Of a stretch of 64,000 nt of DNA, positions 16,649 to 26,300 are shown piece after piece (the stretch's first letter is position 1; every line of letters begins with the position of its first letter). The stretch is taken from NCBI GenBank assembly GCA_963627915.1, contig CAVGCY010000067.1, positions 1 to 64,000 on the forward strand, read 5' to 3'. The stretch comes from CALACW01 sp963627915 (GTDB taxonomy: Bacteria > Bacillota > Clostridia > Oscillospirales > Acutalibacteraceae). Below the pieces are notes generated by a model. It was not told the origin of the DNA, ran no database searches, and worked only from the letters and a program-made list of their open reading frames with translations. The position numbers and the translations under genes are program-made.

Positions 16649-16739
16649 CTAATTTGCGCTGTGCGCATGTGAATATTTAAATTTGAAAAATCAGGCAACG
16701 GATTGGTTTTGAGTTATAGAAATTAAGGAAGATTAATTT

Positions 16740-17831
16740 ATGATTTTTTACTTTTTGCTGTTCGCCGTTTTATGTCTTTACAAAATCAAACTGAAACCGG
16801 ACGAATCGGGCTATATGTCGGATTACATGTCTGTGGAAAAGACTACGGCAATAAAAGGAATTTTTATCATTATAGTATTTTTCTCGCATTTTAAAAACTA
16901 TATTGATTTGGATTCGGCATGGTCGGGCGACGTAACTTTTTATAAGTATTTTTCATGGATAGGTCAGCGGATGGTTACGCTGTTCCTCTTTTATTCCGGA
17001 TACGGAGTTATGGAGTCTATAAGCAAAAAAGGTCTGACGTATGTTAATTCGATTCCGAAAAGACGGCTTCTGCACGTGCTCGTCGAGTTCGATATTGCGG
17101 TTATCGTTTTCGCCGTTGTTCGCATGATTTTGGGTACTCCGTTCGCCGACGGAAAAATATTCGACATAAAACAGTTTGTTCTCTCGCTCGTCGGATGGGA
17201 TTCGGTCGGCAACAGCAACTGGTACATATTCTCGATTCTCGTTGCGTATGCGGTGACGTTTATCGCGTTTGAGATTTTCAGAGGAAAGAAGTATCTTTCC
17301 GTGACGGGCGTTACCGTCCTTCTCGCCGTTTTTGTCGTGGTGCTGAGAATCTTTGATTTGAAACAGCCTTACTGGTACGATACGATAATGATTTATGCAC
17401 TGGGCATGTGGTACTCACTGTTCAGACCGTATGTTGAGAAAATCGTTACGAGAAATCAGATATGGATTTCCCTGTTTGTTTTCTCGGTTCTCGTCTGCCT
17501 TTACTCGTTCAGATTTGCAAAGCAAAACTTTGTTTTATACGAACTGAGCATGGCGCTGTTTGTATGGACGGTTCTGCTGTTTACTATGAAGGTTTCGATA
17601 TGCAATAAGCCTCTTGTATGGCTCGGCAAAAATCTTTTCCCGCTATATATTTTCCAAAGACTGCCGATGATAATTCTCGATCATTTCGGACTTTCCGATT
17701 TTAATATTTATTTATATTTCGCGGTTTGTTTTGCCGTAACGCTCGGTATCGCATGGCTGTTTTCGAAATTTTCGAAACTGCTGTGGACTCCGAGGGCAAA
17801 ACGGACAAAAACCGAAAAAATTAAAGGCTGA
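16740..17831 (+). CDS. Membrane acyltransferase (acyltransferase 3 family)
   Basis: 363 residues with about ten hydrophobic segments. IKGIFIIIVFFSHF near residues 39-52 carries the family His, followed by LFLFYSGYGV and SNWYIFSILVAY, as in OafA/YrhL-like O-acyltransferases. These move acetyl or similar groups from the cytoplasm to surface glycans. AAGGAAG precedes the ATG. Position between glycosyltransferases suggests modification of the same surface polymer. The acyl group and acceptor cannot be read from sequence. Confidence 0.8.
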   Translation: MIFYFLLFAVLCLYKIKLKPDESGYMSDYMSVEKTTAIKGIFIIIVFFSHFKNYIDLDSAWSGDVTFYKYFSWIGQRMVTLFLFYSGYGVMESISKKGLTYVNSIPKRRLLHVLVEFDIAVIVFAVVRMILGTPFADGKIFDIKQFVLSLVGWDSVGNSNWYIFSILVAYAVTFIAFEIFRGKKYLSVTGVTVLLAVFVVVLRIFDLKQPYWYDTIMIYALGMWYSLFRPYVEKIVTRNQIWISLFVFSVLVCLYSFRFAKQNFVLYELSMALFVWTVLLFTMKVSICNKPLVWLGKNLFPLYIFQRLPMIILDHFGLSDFNIYLYFAVCFAVTLGIAWLFSKFSKLLWTPRAKRTKTEKIKG

Positions 17832-17845
17832 AAGGTAAAGATACA

Positions 17846-19618
17846 ATGAAAAGACAGAAAAATTCGGCTCTTGCAAAAAGACGTACCACTTCTACGGATC
17901 TTTTGATTCTCTTCTGCTCAATATTTATATTCGGTATAGTATTGTGCATCGTTTTGGCTGTTGCGTCAAAGGGAAGCTCATTCAGAGGAATGCTTTTCCA
18001 TACCGGTGTTTACACCGACTGGTTCATGGATTTCTTTAACTCCATACGAGACTCGGCGGCTTCGAATGTTTACACGGAGAGAAACAGTATTTATCCTCCT
18101 CTTGCGGTTGCATTTTTCCGCTTTTTGGGCAGAATGATTCCGTATGCGGAGGTAGCTCTCGATCCGAGGGATAATTACGAAATGCAGAAAAGCCAGTCAT
18201 GTATTATGATTTATCTTTTCTATACGCTGATAGTCGTTCTCGGAACGTACCGTTTGGTATATAAAAAGGCTTTTGACAAAAAATACGAAAGCGATTACGA
18301 TAAGAGAACGAAAAGAATTGCGGCCGTTTTTTCATTTCTCACAATCTTCAGCTATCCTCTTATGTATTGTATGGAGCGAGGCAATATCGTTTCGCTTGCC
18401 GTTGCGTTTACGGTATTTTTTGTATTTTTCAAGGATTCCGAAAGTAAAGCCGTAAGAGAAATTTCTTATATCTGTCTTGCTCTTGCCGCGGGTCTTAAAC
18501 TTTATCCCGCTATTTTCGGTCTGCTCCTTCTTTTTGATAAAAAATATAAAGAGGCAATCCGTCTCGTTGTTTACGGTATTCTCGCCGTTGTTATTCCGTT
18601 TATTCTCATAAGCACTATTCCCGCTCCCGTTCAGACGTCGCAGGAGCTTATCATCCAACAGCGTATTCATCTTTCCGAGGCGAATAAATACGGCGATCTT
18701 GACAGAGCCGAAGCGGCGAAAAAGGAAGCGGCTGCCGAAGACGCGGCTGAAAACGGAGAAGATACGGACAGTTCGTCTTCTTCGGATACTTCTTCGGCGG
18801 CTCTCGACAGCTTACAGAAAATCGCGGCGAGTCTTTTTAAATTCAGAAACCGAAAATCGGGCGGAATCAACTTCAGCTCGGTAAGTATACAAAATGTCGT
18901 GCTTGTTTACGGAAAGCTTGTAAATCTGTGCGAATATATACAAAAACTAAGGGATTATCATCCCGTGCTTGCGCCGATTGCTGACGCTTTGCATGACTTC
19001 TTTGTAATTGACAGCAGCAATGTCGCATTCTACACTATGATTGTGTATGAAGCGTGCGCGGTATTCGCACTCTTCTTTGTAAAAAAACTCTGGCAGAGGA
19101 CGTTTATACTGAGTTATCTGTTCTTGAATATTCCTACTTTCTCAAGCTCGTATGTTTTATGGTTCATGATAATACCGCTTGTCCTTTTCCTGTTTGACAG
19201 GGATGAAAAATGCAGGTCGAAACTCGATGTTTTCATGACAGTTCTGTTCGCTCTGCTGTTTACGCCGATACCGACATTTATGTGGTACAGCGAGGGCTCC
19301 ATATCGTTCTTCAGTTATGTCGCTCTTAAAATACCGTGGAACTCGAGAATTAACCACGTTATCGCAACTCCCGTATTCCAGATGATATTTACAATTCTCT
19401 TTGTTCAGGCTGTTAAGGAATGCATACGTATGATAAAGAACAGAAGAAATTTAAAGAAGGCCAAGGCAGACGGAATCGGAGAGGAGACTGCGGATAACGC
19501 CGAAATTTCCGGCGAAACCGAAATTGAACCTGAGGACGTACAGACAGAGGATTCCGTAAAAAACGAAGAGGCGGATGCTCTTGTTTCGGCGGGCACGGAG
19601 TGCAAGGGTGAAGTTTGA
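17846..19618 (+). CDS. GT87-like polytopic membrane glycosyltransferase with acidic insert and tail
   Basis: 590 residues, about ten membrane segments. The first loop has TDWFMDFFNSIRDS and NSIYPPLAV, resembling the loop-1 motifs of GT-C/GT87 mannosyltransferases that use polyprenyl-phosphate sugars. Two unusual parts: a charged Ala/Glu then Ser/Asp-rich stretch at about residues 280-325 within an extracytoplasmic or cytoplasmic loop, and a Glu-rich tail of about 50 residues at the C-terminus. AAAGGT precedes the ATG. The stop shares one base with the next GT2 start. Exact sugar unknown. Confidence 0.72.
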   Translation: MKRQKNSALAKRRTTSTDLLILFCSIFIFGIVLCIVLAVASKGSSFRGMLFHTGVYTDWFMDFFNSIRDSAASNVYTERNSIYPPLAVAFFRFLGRMIPYAEVALDPRDNYEMQKSQSCIMIYLFYTLIVVLGTYRLVYKKAFDKKYESDYDKRTKRIAAVFSFLTIFSYPLMYCMERGNIVSLAVAFTVFFVFFKDSESKAVREISYICLALAAGLKLYPAIFGLLLLFDKKYKEAIRLVVYGILAVVIPFILISTIPAPVQTSQELIIQQRIHLSEANKYGDLDRAEAAKKEAAAEDAAENGEDTDSSSSSDTSSAALDSLQKIAASLFKFRNRKSGGINFSSVSIQNVVLVYGKLVNLCEYIQKLRDYHPVLAPIADALHDFFVIDSSNVAFYTMIVYEACAVFALFFVKKLWQRTFILSYLFLNIPTFSSSYVLWFMIIPLVLFLFDRDEKCRSKLDVFMTVLFALLFTPIPTFMWYSEGSISFFSYVALKIPWNSRINHVIATPVFQMIFTILFVQAVKECIRMIKNRRNLKKAKADGIGEETADNAEISGETEIEPEDVQTEDSVKNEEADALVSAGTECKGEV

Positions 19619-20607
19619 TGATAAGTGTTATTATTCCTTTTTACAACGTCGAAAAATATATTGCCAAAACGCTTGACAGCGTAAAAAAACAGACCCTGAG
19701 CGACTGGGAGGTTATTCTTATTGACGACGGATCTACGGATAAGAGCGGAGAAATCTGCGATTCTTATTCGAGGGATGACAGTCGTTTCAGAGTTATACAT
19801 AAAGAGCATGCCGGTGTTTCCGCCGCAAGAAATGCGGGACTTGACGAAGTACGCGGAGATTATATTTACTTTCTTGACGGCGATGACCTTATTTCGGAGA
19901 ATTGCTTCGAGCTTTTATATAATGCCCTCATAAAAAACAGAGCGGACATGGCGCAGGGCAATTTTGCGTACGTAAACGACGATATGTCCGAGTACGAAAT
20001 GCGTCATCCGTCGGATATGAAGGACTGTGTTATTACGGGTATTGACATGCTTCACCTGCTGAATACTAGGACGGGTTTTTTATATGTAATGTCTTGCAAT
20101 AAATTATGCAAAAAGAGCATATTCGACGACATCCGATATCCGGAGGGTAAAATTCACGAGGATCATTTTGCCGCGCACCGCATTGCGTATAATTGCAAAA
20201 AAATTGCATGCATATCGGATAAAACGTATTTTTATGTAAAGCACGGCGGAAGCATTACAATGAAGAGATATGCTCCCGAAAATCTTACGAGAGAAGAAGC
20301 GGTTTACGACAGATGCAAATTCCTTCAGAGTAAAGGCCTCAACGATATTGCGGCAGAAACGGCGCTCGTTGCGATAAAGGTTGCACCGAGGGTTATTCAG
20401 AAATGCCTTACGAGAGGGTTCTACGACGAAGCCGTCGCAAGGAGACTCAACAGCTATTTCGTATATGAATACAGTCTTTGCCGTAATTTGATTCCCGCAA
20501 ATAAATTTCATCTTAAAATAGTATTTGACTGGCTTACAAAGTCGCCCGATACATACGTTAAGTATTTGAAATTAAAATACCGTATTTTGCCTGAACCCAA
20601 AGAGTAA
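19618..20607 (+). CDS. Glycosyltransferase family 2
   Basis: 329 residues. Intact GT-A motifs: MISVIIPFYNVEKYI, LIDDGSTDKSGE and FLDGDDL. It shares with the GT2 at 15522 a GKIHEDHF-IAYNCKKIA block and an overall alignable C-terminal half. The ATG at 19618 overlaps the preceding stop by one base (TGATG) with AAGGGTG upstream; a TTG three bases earlier is unnecessary. Probably adds a sugar to the surface polymer made by this operon. Confidence 0.88.
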   Translation: MISVIIPFYNVEKYIAKTLDSVKKQTLSDWEVILIDDGSTDKSGEICDSYSRDDSRFRVIHKEHAGVSAARNAGLDEVRGDYIYFLDGDDLISENCFELLYNALIKNRADMAQGNFAYVNDDMSEYEMRHPSDMKDCVITGIDMLHLLNTRTGFLYVMSCNKLCKKSIFDDIRYPEGKIHEDHFAAHRIAYNCKKIACISDKTYFYVKHGGSITMKRYAPENLTREEAVYDRCKFLQSKGLNDIAAETALVAIKVAPRVIQKCLTRGFYDEAVARRLNSYFVYEYSLCRNLIPANKFHLKIVFDWLTKSPDTYVKYLKLKYRILPEPKE

Positions 20608-20627
20608 TTTATACAGGAGATACAGAT

Positions 20628-21806
20628 ATGTCAGCAAAGAGCGATATTGTTGAAAAGATTCTCGAGGCGTACAAGGGTGCGCTTAAGCGTCTGCCGATAA
20701 AAAACACGATTGTATTTGAGAGCAATCCCGAATTTTCGTGCAATACTTATCCGGTATACAGATATCTAATCGATAAAAAACATATCGATGATAAGTATAA
20801 AATTGTCTGGCTTGTTGCCGATCCCGGAAAATATAAAAATTCCGCTTTTAAAAATACGGAGTTTCTGAAATACTGGGACTGCACCGATTCCGTTAAACAG
20901 AAACTTAAATATCATTATATAATGACCACGTCCAAAGCGCTGATATACTGCAACCGTCTTTTGGGCAAGAACAGAAACGATCAGTTTTCGTTCTGTCTTC
21001 AGCACGGTATGCCTCTCAAACGCTCAAACGGCAGTTACTGTATAAAGGACGACTGCGATTACTGTCTGTGTGTATCGCATTTCTTTGCCGATATTTTCAG
21101 CGAGGATTTCAAGGTAAGCCGGGATAAGATGGTTTTTATGGGGTTCCCGAGAACCGACTATCTTTATACGAACAGGGACGTAAGAGCCGAAATGGGTATT
21201 TCGGGCTATGACAAGGTTATAGTATGGCTGCCAACATACAGACAGCATACCGCCGCTTCGTCGAGAGGGTTTAATATCGAAACGACGAACACGGGCATTC
21301 CGACTATTAATACTGAGGATGAAATTAAAAAAGTTGATTCATATCTGAGAGAAAATAATATTCTTCTTATTTTGAAGCCTCATCCCGTTCAGAAAATCGA
21401 TAAAAAAATTCAGGCGGGACTTACGAATTTCAAGATATTGACAAATGACGATCTTGACAAAAAAAATATACAGCTTTATGAGCTTCTCGGAAAGACGGAC
21501 GCGCTTGTTACCGATTATTCGTCCGTATATTATGATTATCTGCTCACGGACAAGCCGATAGGACTTACCGTCGACGATTTTGAGGAGTATATAAAGGCGC
21601 GCGGATTTGTCTATGAAAACCCGCAGGATATCCTAAAGGGCGAGTATATAAACGATACCGACGAGCTTATAAAATTCTTTGAGGAAGTAAGGAACGGCAT
21701 TGATCCTCGTCTTGAGGAGCGTACTGCTGTCAAGAATAAACTGCATGAGATTCACGACGGCTCAAGTGCGGAAAAAATCGGAGAATTTGTCATATCTCAT
21801 ATTTAA
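20628..21806 (+). CDS. CDP-glycerol:poly(glycerophosphate) glycerophosphotransferase family protein (TagB/TagF-like)
   Basis: 392 residues, the length of the catalytic domain of the family. Conserved landmarks: CLQHGMPLKR, VFMGFPRTDYL, VIVWLPTYRQH, LILKPHP and ALVTDYSSVYYDY, the nucleotide and acceptor motifs of teichoic-acid glycerol/ribitol-phosphate transferases. It should add a polyol-phosphate from a CDP-polyol to a lipid-linked glycan at the inner membrane. AGGAGA precedes the ATG. Its presence among GT2 genes and opposite a YfhO/CsbB pair is the main argument that this locus makes a teichoic-acid-like or phosphate-linked polymer. No CDP-glycerol synthase (TagD) is seen nearby. Confidence 0.88.
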   Translation: MSAKSDIVEKILEAYKGALKRLPIKNTIVFESNPEFSCNTYPVYRYLIDKKHIDDKYKIVWLVADPGKYKNSAFKNTEFLKYWDCTDSVKQKLKYHYIMTTSKALIYCNRLLGKNRNDQFSFCLQHGMPLKRSNGSYCIKDDCDYCLCVSHFFADIFSEDFKVSRDKMVFMGFPRTDYLYTNRDVRAEMGISGYDKVIVWLPTYRQHTAASSRGFNIETTNTGIPTINTEDEIKKVDSYLRENNILLILKPHPVQKIDKKIQAGLTNFKILTNDDLDKKNIQLYELLGKTDALVTDYSSVYYDYLLTDKPIGLTVDDFEEYIKARGFVYENPQDILKGEYINDTDELIKFFEEVRNGIDPRLEERTAVKNKLHEIHDGSSAEKIGEFVISHI

Positions 21807-21824
21807 AAATTTAAGGGGTTATGT

Positions 21825-22799
21825 ATGAAACCGTTGATTTCAGTTATCGTTCCCGTTTATAACGTGAAGGATTATCTTTCGCGCTGTGCGCAAAGCATAT
21901 CGGAACAGACATACGATAATTTTGAACTGATACTCGTTGACGACGGTTCGTCGGACGGTTCGGGGGAGCTGTGCGACGCTCTTGCACAAAAGGACAGCCG
22001 TATAAAGGTTCTGCATAAAAAGAACGACGGCGTCGCCTATGCGAGAAATTCCGGACTTGATATCGCAAGAGGCGAATATGTCACGTTTGTCGACAGCGAC
22101 GATTATGTTGACAGGGATTATATTGAATTTTTATATAATTTAATTGCGGACGGCGACTGCGAGATGTCAATGTGCGGATATTATAACGAGTATTCCGACG
22201 GCAGAATTGTCAACCCGTTCAAGGATGAGAATGAAGTGCATTTTTGTTCGGCGGCGTTTGCTTTAAGTGAGATTTTTTACGGAAATCTGTCCGCGTCGAG
22301 CTGCTGTAAAATGTATAAAAGAGAGATATTCGATAACATCAGATTTGAAAAATACACTCTCGGCGAGGATACATTTACTACATACAGAATTTTATTGAGT
22401 ATAAAAAAGACGGCATATACGAGTATTCCGAAATATTATTATTTTTACCGTGCAGACAGCGCGACGCATATAACGTGCGATTATTACAGATTTTACGATT
22501 ATGTAATGCTGTCCGATTCTCTTGCGTCACGCATTCCGAAAACGGATAAAAGACTTTATAATTCGTTTTGCAACAGATTTGTGGAGAATAATTTCTATGC
22601 GTATATGAAGCTTAGAAAATGCGATTTTGACTGCAAACATGAGCGGAATCACATTGCGAAAAACATCAGGCGTTACAGAATGCCTGTCATATTCGATAAG
22701 AACGCGCAGCGCAGGACAAGAATGGCGAGCGCGATATCTCTTTTCTCGATGTATGCGGTCGATACGGTTTATGATATCATGGAGAAAATTAATAAGTAA
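21825..22799 (+). CDS. Glycosyltransferase family 2
   Basis: 324 residues. GT-A motifs ISVIVPVYNVKDYL, LVDDGSSDGSGE and FVDSDDYVD are intact; the acceptor-side TLGEDTFTTYR block replaces the IHED motif of its two neighbours. AAGGGG precedes the ATG. Last gene of the plus-strand polysaccharide operon, followed by a terminator. Most similar bacterial proteins take part in capsule or teichoic acid side-chain synthesis. Substrate unknown. Confidence 0.87.
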   Translation: MKPLISVIVPVYNVKDYLSRCAQSISEQTYDNFELILVDDGSSDGSGELCDALAQKDSRIKVLHKKNDGVAYARNSGLDIARGEYVTFVDSDDYVDRDYIEFLYNLIADGDCEMSMCGYYNEYSDGRIVNPFKDENEVHFCSAAFALSEIFYGNLSASSCCKMYKREIFDNIRFEKYTLGEDTFTTYRILLSIKKTAYTSIPKYYYFYRADSATHITCDYYRFYDYVMLSDSLASRIPKTDKRLYNSFCNRFVENNFYAYMKLRKCDFDCKHERNHIAKNIRRYRMPVIFDKNAQRRTRMASAISLFSMYAVDTVYDIMEKINK

Positions 22800-22814
22800 A
22801 CAGATATTTTATGT

Positions 22815-22847
22815 AAAAGGCTGTCGATTCTGTTCGGCGGCTTTTTT
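22815..22847 (+). terminator. Intrinsic terminator of the glycosyltransferase operon
   Basis: Stem from AAAAGGCTGTCGA (22815-22827) paired through several G-T wobbles with TCGGCGGC plus six T residues (22834-22847). It lies 16 bases after the last GT2 stop. Confidence 0.8.
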
Positions 22848-22942
22848 GTGTTTGAGGAGGGTATTTTTGTTCCGCATTGTTTTCGCATTTTTAATCAATA
22901 AATAAGCGGCAATTATACTATCTGAATTGTTGTTTCTTTTTG

Positions 22943-22971
22943 TTGACTTGGTCATACAAAAATAATATAAT
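22943..22971 (+). promoter_or_regulatory. Promoter of the mreB-like gene
   Basis: TTGACT, 17-base spacer, TATAAT, 34 bases before the ATG at 23005. Confidence 0.82.
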
Positions 22972-23004
22972 ATAAGTTGAATTTGCAAAAGAGGAGGGAT
23001 GCTC

Positions 23005-24015
23005 ATGAAGATAGGCATTGATCTCGGAAGCGCAAACATCAGGGCTTTTACCGAGAGCAAAAAAATTGTTTTTTCGTCGCCGTCGGCAGCCGCGTACGAT
23101 TCGTATACGAAGAAGCCTGTCGCAATGGGCAGAGCCGCTCTGAACATGACGGGCAGAACGCCCGATTCGATTGAGATTATCAATCCCATCAGGGACGGCG
23201 TTATATATAATTACGACGCGGCTGTTCAGATGATTAAATTTTTTCTCGGTAAAATATCGGGAATGGGAATTTTAAAGGACGATATAATGGCGGCCGTTCC
23301 GTCGACTATGACCGAGCTTGAAAAAATGGCTGTTCTGGATGCATTCTCCGACGCGGGCGCAGGCAGAATATGCCTCATATCCGGCTCTATGGCGGCGGCT
23401 CTCGGCTCTGGTATCAGCATGAAGGAGCCGAGAGGCACGATGTTTGTCGACATCGGCGCGGGAAGTGTTGACGCGGCCGTGGTTACAATGGGCGATATCG
23501 CTGTGTCGGAGTCTGTTAAAACCGGTTCGGACGCCGTTACCGCCGATATTATTAAATACTTAAAAAGAGAAAGAGATATCGACGTCGGCTGGCTTACGGC
23601 TGACGATATCAAGAAAAAAATCGCCGGCGCAGTCAGAAGAAACGAGGCTGTTGCTCTTATAGCAAAGGGTAAAAATGCCATTTCTCAAACTCCGATAAGT
23701 TTTGAGATAACGTCGACGGAGATATATTTTGCCGTCAGGGACAGGGTTGACAGTCTGCTTGAATCCGTAAGAAAGGTTTTTTCCGTAACTCCTCCGGAGC
23801 TTACCGCCGATATTTTCGATACCGGCATTGTTCTGACGGGCGGAGGCGCGCTTCTGTACGGAATCGACGAATATATGGAAAAAAGCACGGGCGTTAAAAC
23901 GACGATAGCCGACGACTGCGAAAACTGCGTTATCAGGGGAGTCGGAAACGCGCTTAAGGATTTGAAATATTTAAGAAAGAACGGTTATATATTTAAATCG
24001 GGCGAAACGGACTGA
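23005..24015 (+). CDS. MreB/Mbl-like bacterial actin
   Basis: About 336 residues, normal MreB length. Phosphate-1 loop GIDLGSANIRAF, the NPIRDGVIYNYDAA block typical of MreB, phosphate-2 loop VDIGAGSVDAAVV, and VLTGGGALLYGIDEYM of the adenosine motif. Start set at the second ATG because GAGGAGG lies eight bases before it and abuts the first ATG. MreB polymers direct wall synthesis along the cell. The first loop differs from the usual DLGTANT, and no mreC/mreD follow, so it may be an accessory paralogue rather than the main MreB. Followed by recD2 with no obvious terminator. Confidence 0.85.
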   Translation: MKIGIDLGSANIRAFTESKKIVFSSPSAAAYDSYTKKPVAMGRAALNMTGRTPDSIEIINPIRDGVIYNYDAAVQMIKFFLGKISGMGILKDDIMAAVPSTMTELEKMAVLDAFSDAGAGRICLISGSMAAALGSGISMKEPRGTMFVDIGAGSVDAAVVTMGDIAVSESVKTGSDAVTADIIKYLKRERDIDVGWLTADDIKKKIAGAVRRNEAVALIAKGKNAISQTPISFEITSTEIYFAVRDRVDSLLESVRKVFSVTPPELTADIFDTGIVLTGGGALLYGIDEYMEKSTGVKTTIADDCENCVIRGVGNALKDLKYLRKNGYIFKSGETD

Positions 24016-24045
24016 TTATTCCCCGTTTTTTACCGTGTTATTATT

Positions 24046-26289
24046 ATGAACAGATACGATAATTCATCAATTGAATCGATTTCGGGCGTCGTTGAGGGAG
24101 TTGTGTTCCGCAGCGGCTCCGATTCTTATACCGTAATTGAAGTATCGGTCAACGGCGAGCTTATAGCCTGCGTGGGAAGTCTGCCCGAAATTGCCCCGGG
24201 CGAAAAGGTTGAAATGTCGGGACGGTGGGGGGAACACAGGAAATTCGGCAGGCAGTTCAAAATAGAGAAATTTAAAAGAACCATGCCGGAAACATCGGCG
24301 CAGTTTTTAAAATATTTAGCGTCGGGAACGATTAAGGGTATAGGTCCGAAAACGGCGGGATATATAGTTGAGCGTTTCGGCGAGAGAACGTTTGAGGTTA
24401 TAGAAAACGAACCCGAAAGACTTACGTTTATAAAAGGAATTTCAAAAGACAAGGCGAAAAAAATTTCGGCTGAATTTAAAAAACAGTACGCCGTCAGGAC
24501 GGTTATTGTCGGACTCGAAAAATATGGGCTGTCAGCTTCGGAATGCGTTGAAACGTTCAAGCGTTTCGGCACAAATTCCGTCGAATTGATAAAGGAAAAT
24601 CCGTACATACTCTGTCAGGCTCTGCGAAGCGTTGATTTTGAGCGTGCGGAAAATATTGCGCTGAAATTAGAAGAACAGCCGAAGCCGGTTCACAGAGTAA
24701 GAGCCGGAATCACGCACGTCGTAAGCCATAATTTATTAAACGGTCATACGTGTCTGCCAAAGGACAAGCTTTTAAATCCGTGCGCCGAGCTTTTATCCGT
24801 TTCGACGGACGATATTTCAGACGCGATAGACGAAATGATTGAAGAACGGATGCTGAGTTCATACAATATAAACGGCAGGGAATTTATTTTTATGCCCGAA
24901 ATATACGCTTCGGAGCTTAATATTGCGCAAAGGCTCAGACTTCTTGCCCGTTTTGCTCCGAACGAGGAGAAGAAGATAGGTTCGGATATTAAAAAAATCG
25001 AAAAAGAGCTTGGAATAAAATATGCCGAAGCCCAGTCGGACGCTATCGAAAAAGCCGTACAGAACGGAATTTTTATCCTCACGGGAGGTCCCGGCACGGG
25101 TAAGACAACGACAGTCAAGGGTATTATAAAATACTTTGAGAGAAAAAATCTCGAAATTCTGCTTGCCGCTCCGACGGGCAGAGCCGCTAAAAGAATGAGC
25201 GAACTTACCGGGTATGAGGCTAAGACGATTCACCGCCTGCTTGAGGTTGAATGGGATGACAGCGACAAGGCCGTATTCAAACGAAATACATCCAATCCTC
25301 TGGGGGCGGACGTTATAATACTTGATGAGATTTCGATGGTCGACGTTACGTTGTTTTCGAGCTTTCTCGACGCCGTCAGATTCGGATGCCGCCTTATAAT
25401 GGTCGGCGATTCCGATCAGCTCCCCGCCGTCGGTGCGGGAAACGTGCTTCTCGATATTATAAATTCCGGCGTTGTGGAGGTCGTAAGGCTTAATGAAATA
25501 TTCAGACAGGCAAGACAAAGTCTTATAGTTATGAACGCGCATGCCGTTATTTCGGGCAATGAACCCGTATTGGACGATAAAACGAGCGACTTTTTCTTCA
25601 TGGATCGTCCAGCTCCGGTTTCATGTGCGCAGACGGTTGCCGAGCTTTGCACCAAAAGACTGCCGAAGGCGTATAAATATTCTCCGTTTACCGATATTCA
25701 GGTACTGTGTCCGTCAAGAAAGGGCGACTGCGGAACGGTAAATTTGAACAGGAGACTTCAGGATATATTAAATCCCGCCTCCGAGGATAAGAAGCAATGT
25801 ACGATAAACGGCCGTCTTTTCAGACAGGGCGATAAAATAATGCAGATTAAGAATAATTATGATATCACATGGACGAAATACGGCGAAGAGGGTATCGGAA
25901 TTTTCAACGGCGATATGGGCATTATAAAAAAAATCGATTTAAAGGACAATATGCTCGAAATAGATTTCGACGACGGGAAAAATGTTAAATATCCCGTTGA
26001 ATCATTGTCAGAACTCGAACTTGCCTACGCCGTCACCGTTCATAAGAGCCAGGGAAGCGAATATAATGCGGTTGTTATGCCGATTTGCGACGCTCCGCCG
26101 CAGCTGATGTACAGAAATCTTCTTTACACGGCTGTCACAAGGGCGAAAAAGCTTCTGATAATTGTCGGCAACCGTTCAAAGCTTCTTTCGATGGCGGCAA
26201 ACGACAGGCAGAATAAACGCTATTCCGCGCTGTATGCCTTTCTAAAGGACGACGAAATAAGCGAGAACGCATTATATAAAATTAAATAG
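24046..26289 (+). CDS. recD2: RecD2-family 5'-3' DNA helicase
   Basis: 747 residues, standard for RecD2. N-terminal OB-like part, tandem helix-hairpin-helix region (IKGIGPKTAGYIVERFG and FIKGISKDKAKKI, about residues 95-150), Walker A LTGGPGTGKTTTV near 347-359, Walker B VIILDEISMVD, motif III VGDSDQLPAVGAG, and motif VI AVTVHKSQGSEYNAVV near the C-terminus. RecD2 acts without RecBC in replication-fork repair. The ATG at 24046 lacks a good ribosome site, so translation may depend on the upstream gene. The amidohydrolase follows 11 bases later. Confidence 0.94.
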   Translation: MNRYDNSSIESISGVVEGVVFRSGSDSYTVIEVSVNGELIACVGSLPEIAPGEKVEMSGRWGEHRKFGRQFKIEKFKRTMPETSAQFLKYLASGTIKGIGPKTAGYIVERFGERTFEVIENEPERLTFIKGISKDKAKKISAEFKKQYAVRTVIVGLEKYGLSASECVETFKRFGTNSVELIKENPYILCQALRSVDFERAENIALKLEEQPKPVHRVRAGITHVVSHNLLNGHTCLPKDKLLNPCAELLSVSTDDISDAIDEMIEERMLSSYNINGREFIFMPEIYASELNIAQRLRLLARFAPNEEKKIGSDIKKIEKELGIKYAEAQSDAIEKAVQNGIFILTGGPGTGKTTTVKGIIKYFERKNLEILLAAPTGRAAKRMSELTGYEAKTIHRLLEVEWDDSDKAVFKRNTSNPLGADVIILDEISMVDVTLFSSFLDAVRFGCRLIMVGDSDQLPAVGAGNVLLDIINSGVVEVVRLNEIFRQARQSLIVMNAHAVISGNEPVLDDKTSDFFFMDRPAPVSCAQTVAELCTKRLPKAYKYSPFTDIQVLCPSRKGDCGTVNLNRRLQDILNPASEDKKQCTINGRLFRQGDKIMQIKNNYDITWTKYGEEGIGIFNGDMGIIKKIDLKDNMLEIDFDDGKNVKYPVESLSELELAYAVTVHKSQGSEYNAVVMPICDAPPQLMYRNLLYTAVTRAKKLLIIVGNRSKLLSMAANDRQNKRYSALYAFLKDDEISENALYKIK

Positions 26290-26300
26290 AGGCGAATATT

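Noticed and set aside
24859..25542. A 227-residue minus-strand frame inside recD2
   Set aside because: It is fully inside a well-conserved helicase gene and shows no recognisable domain.
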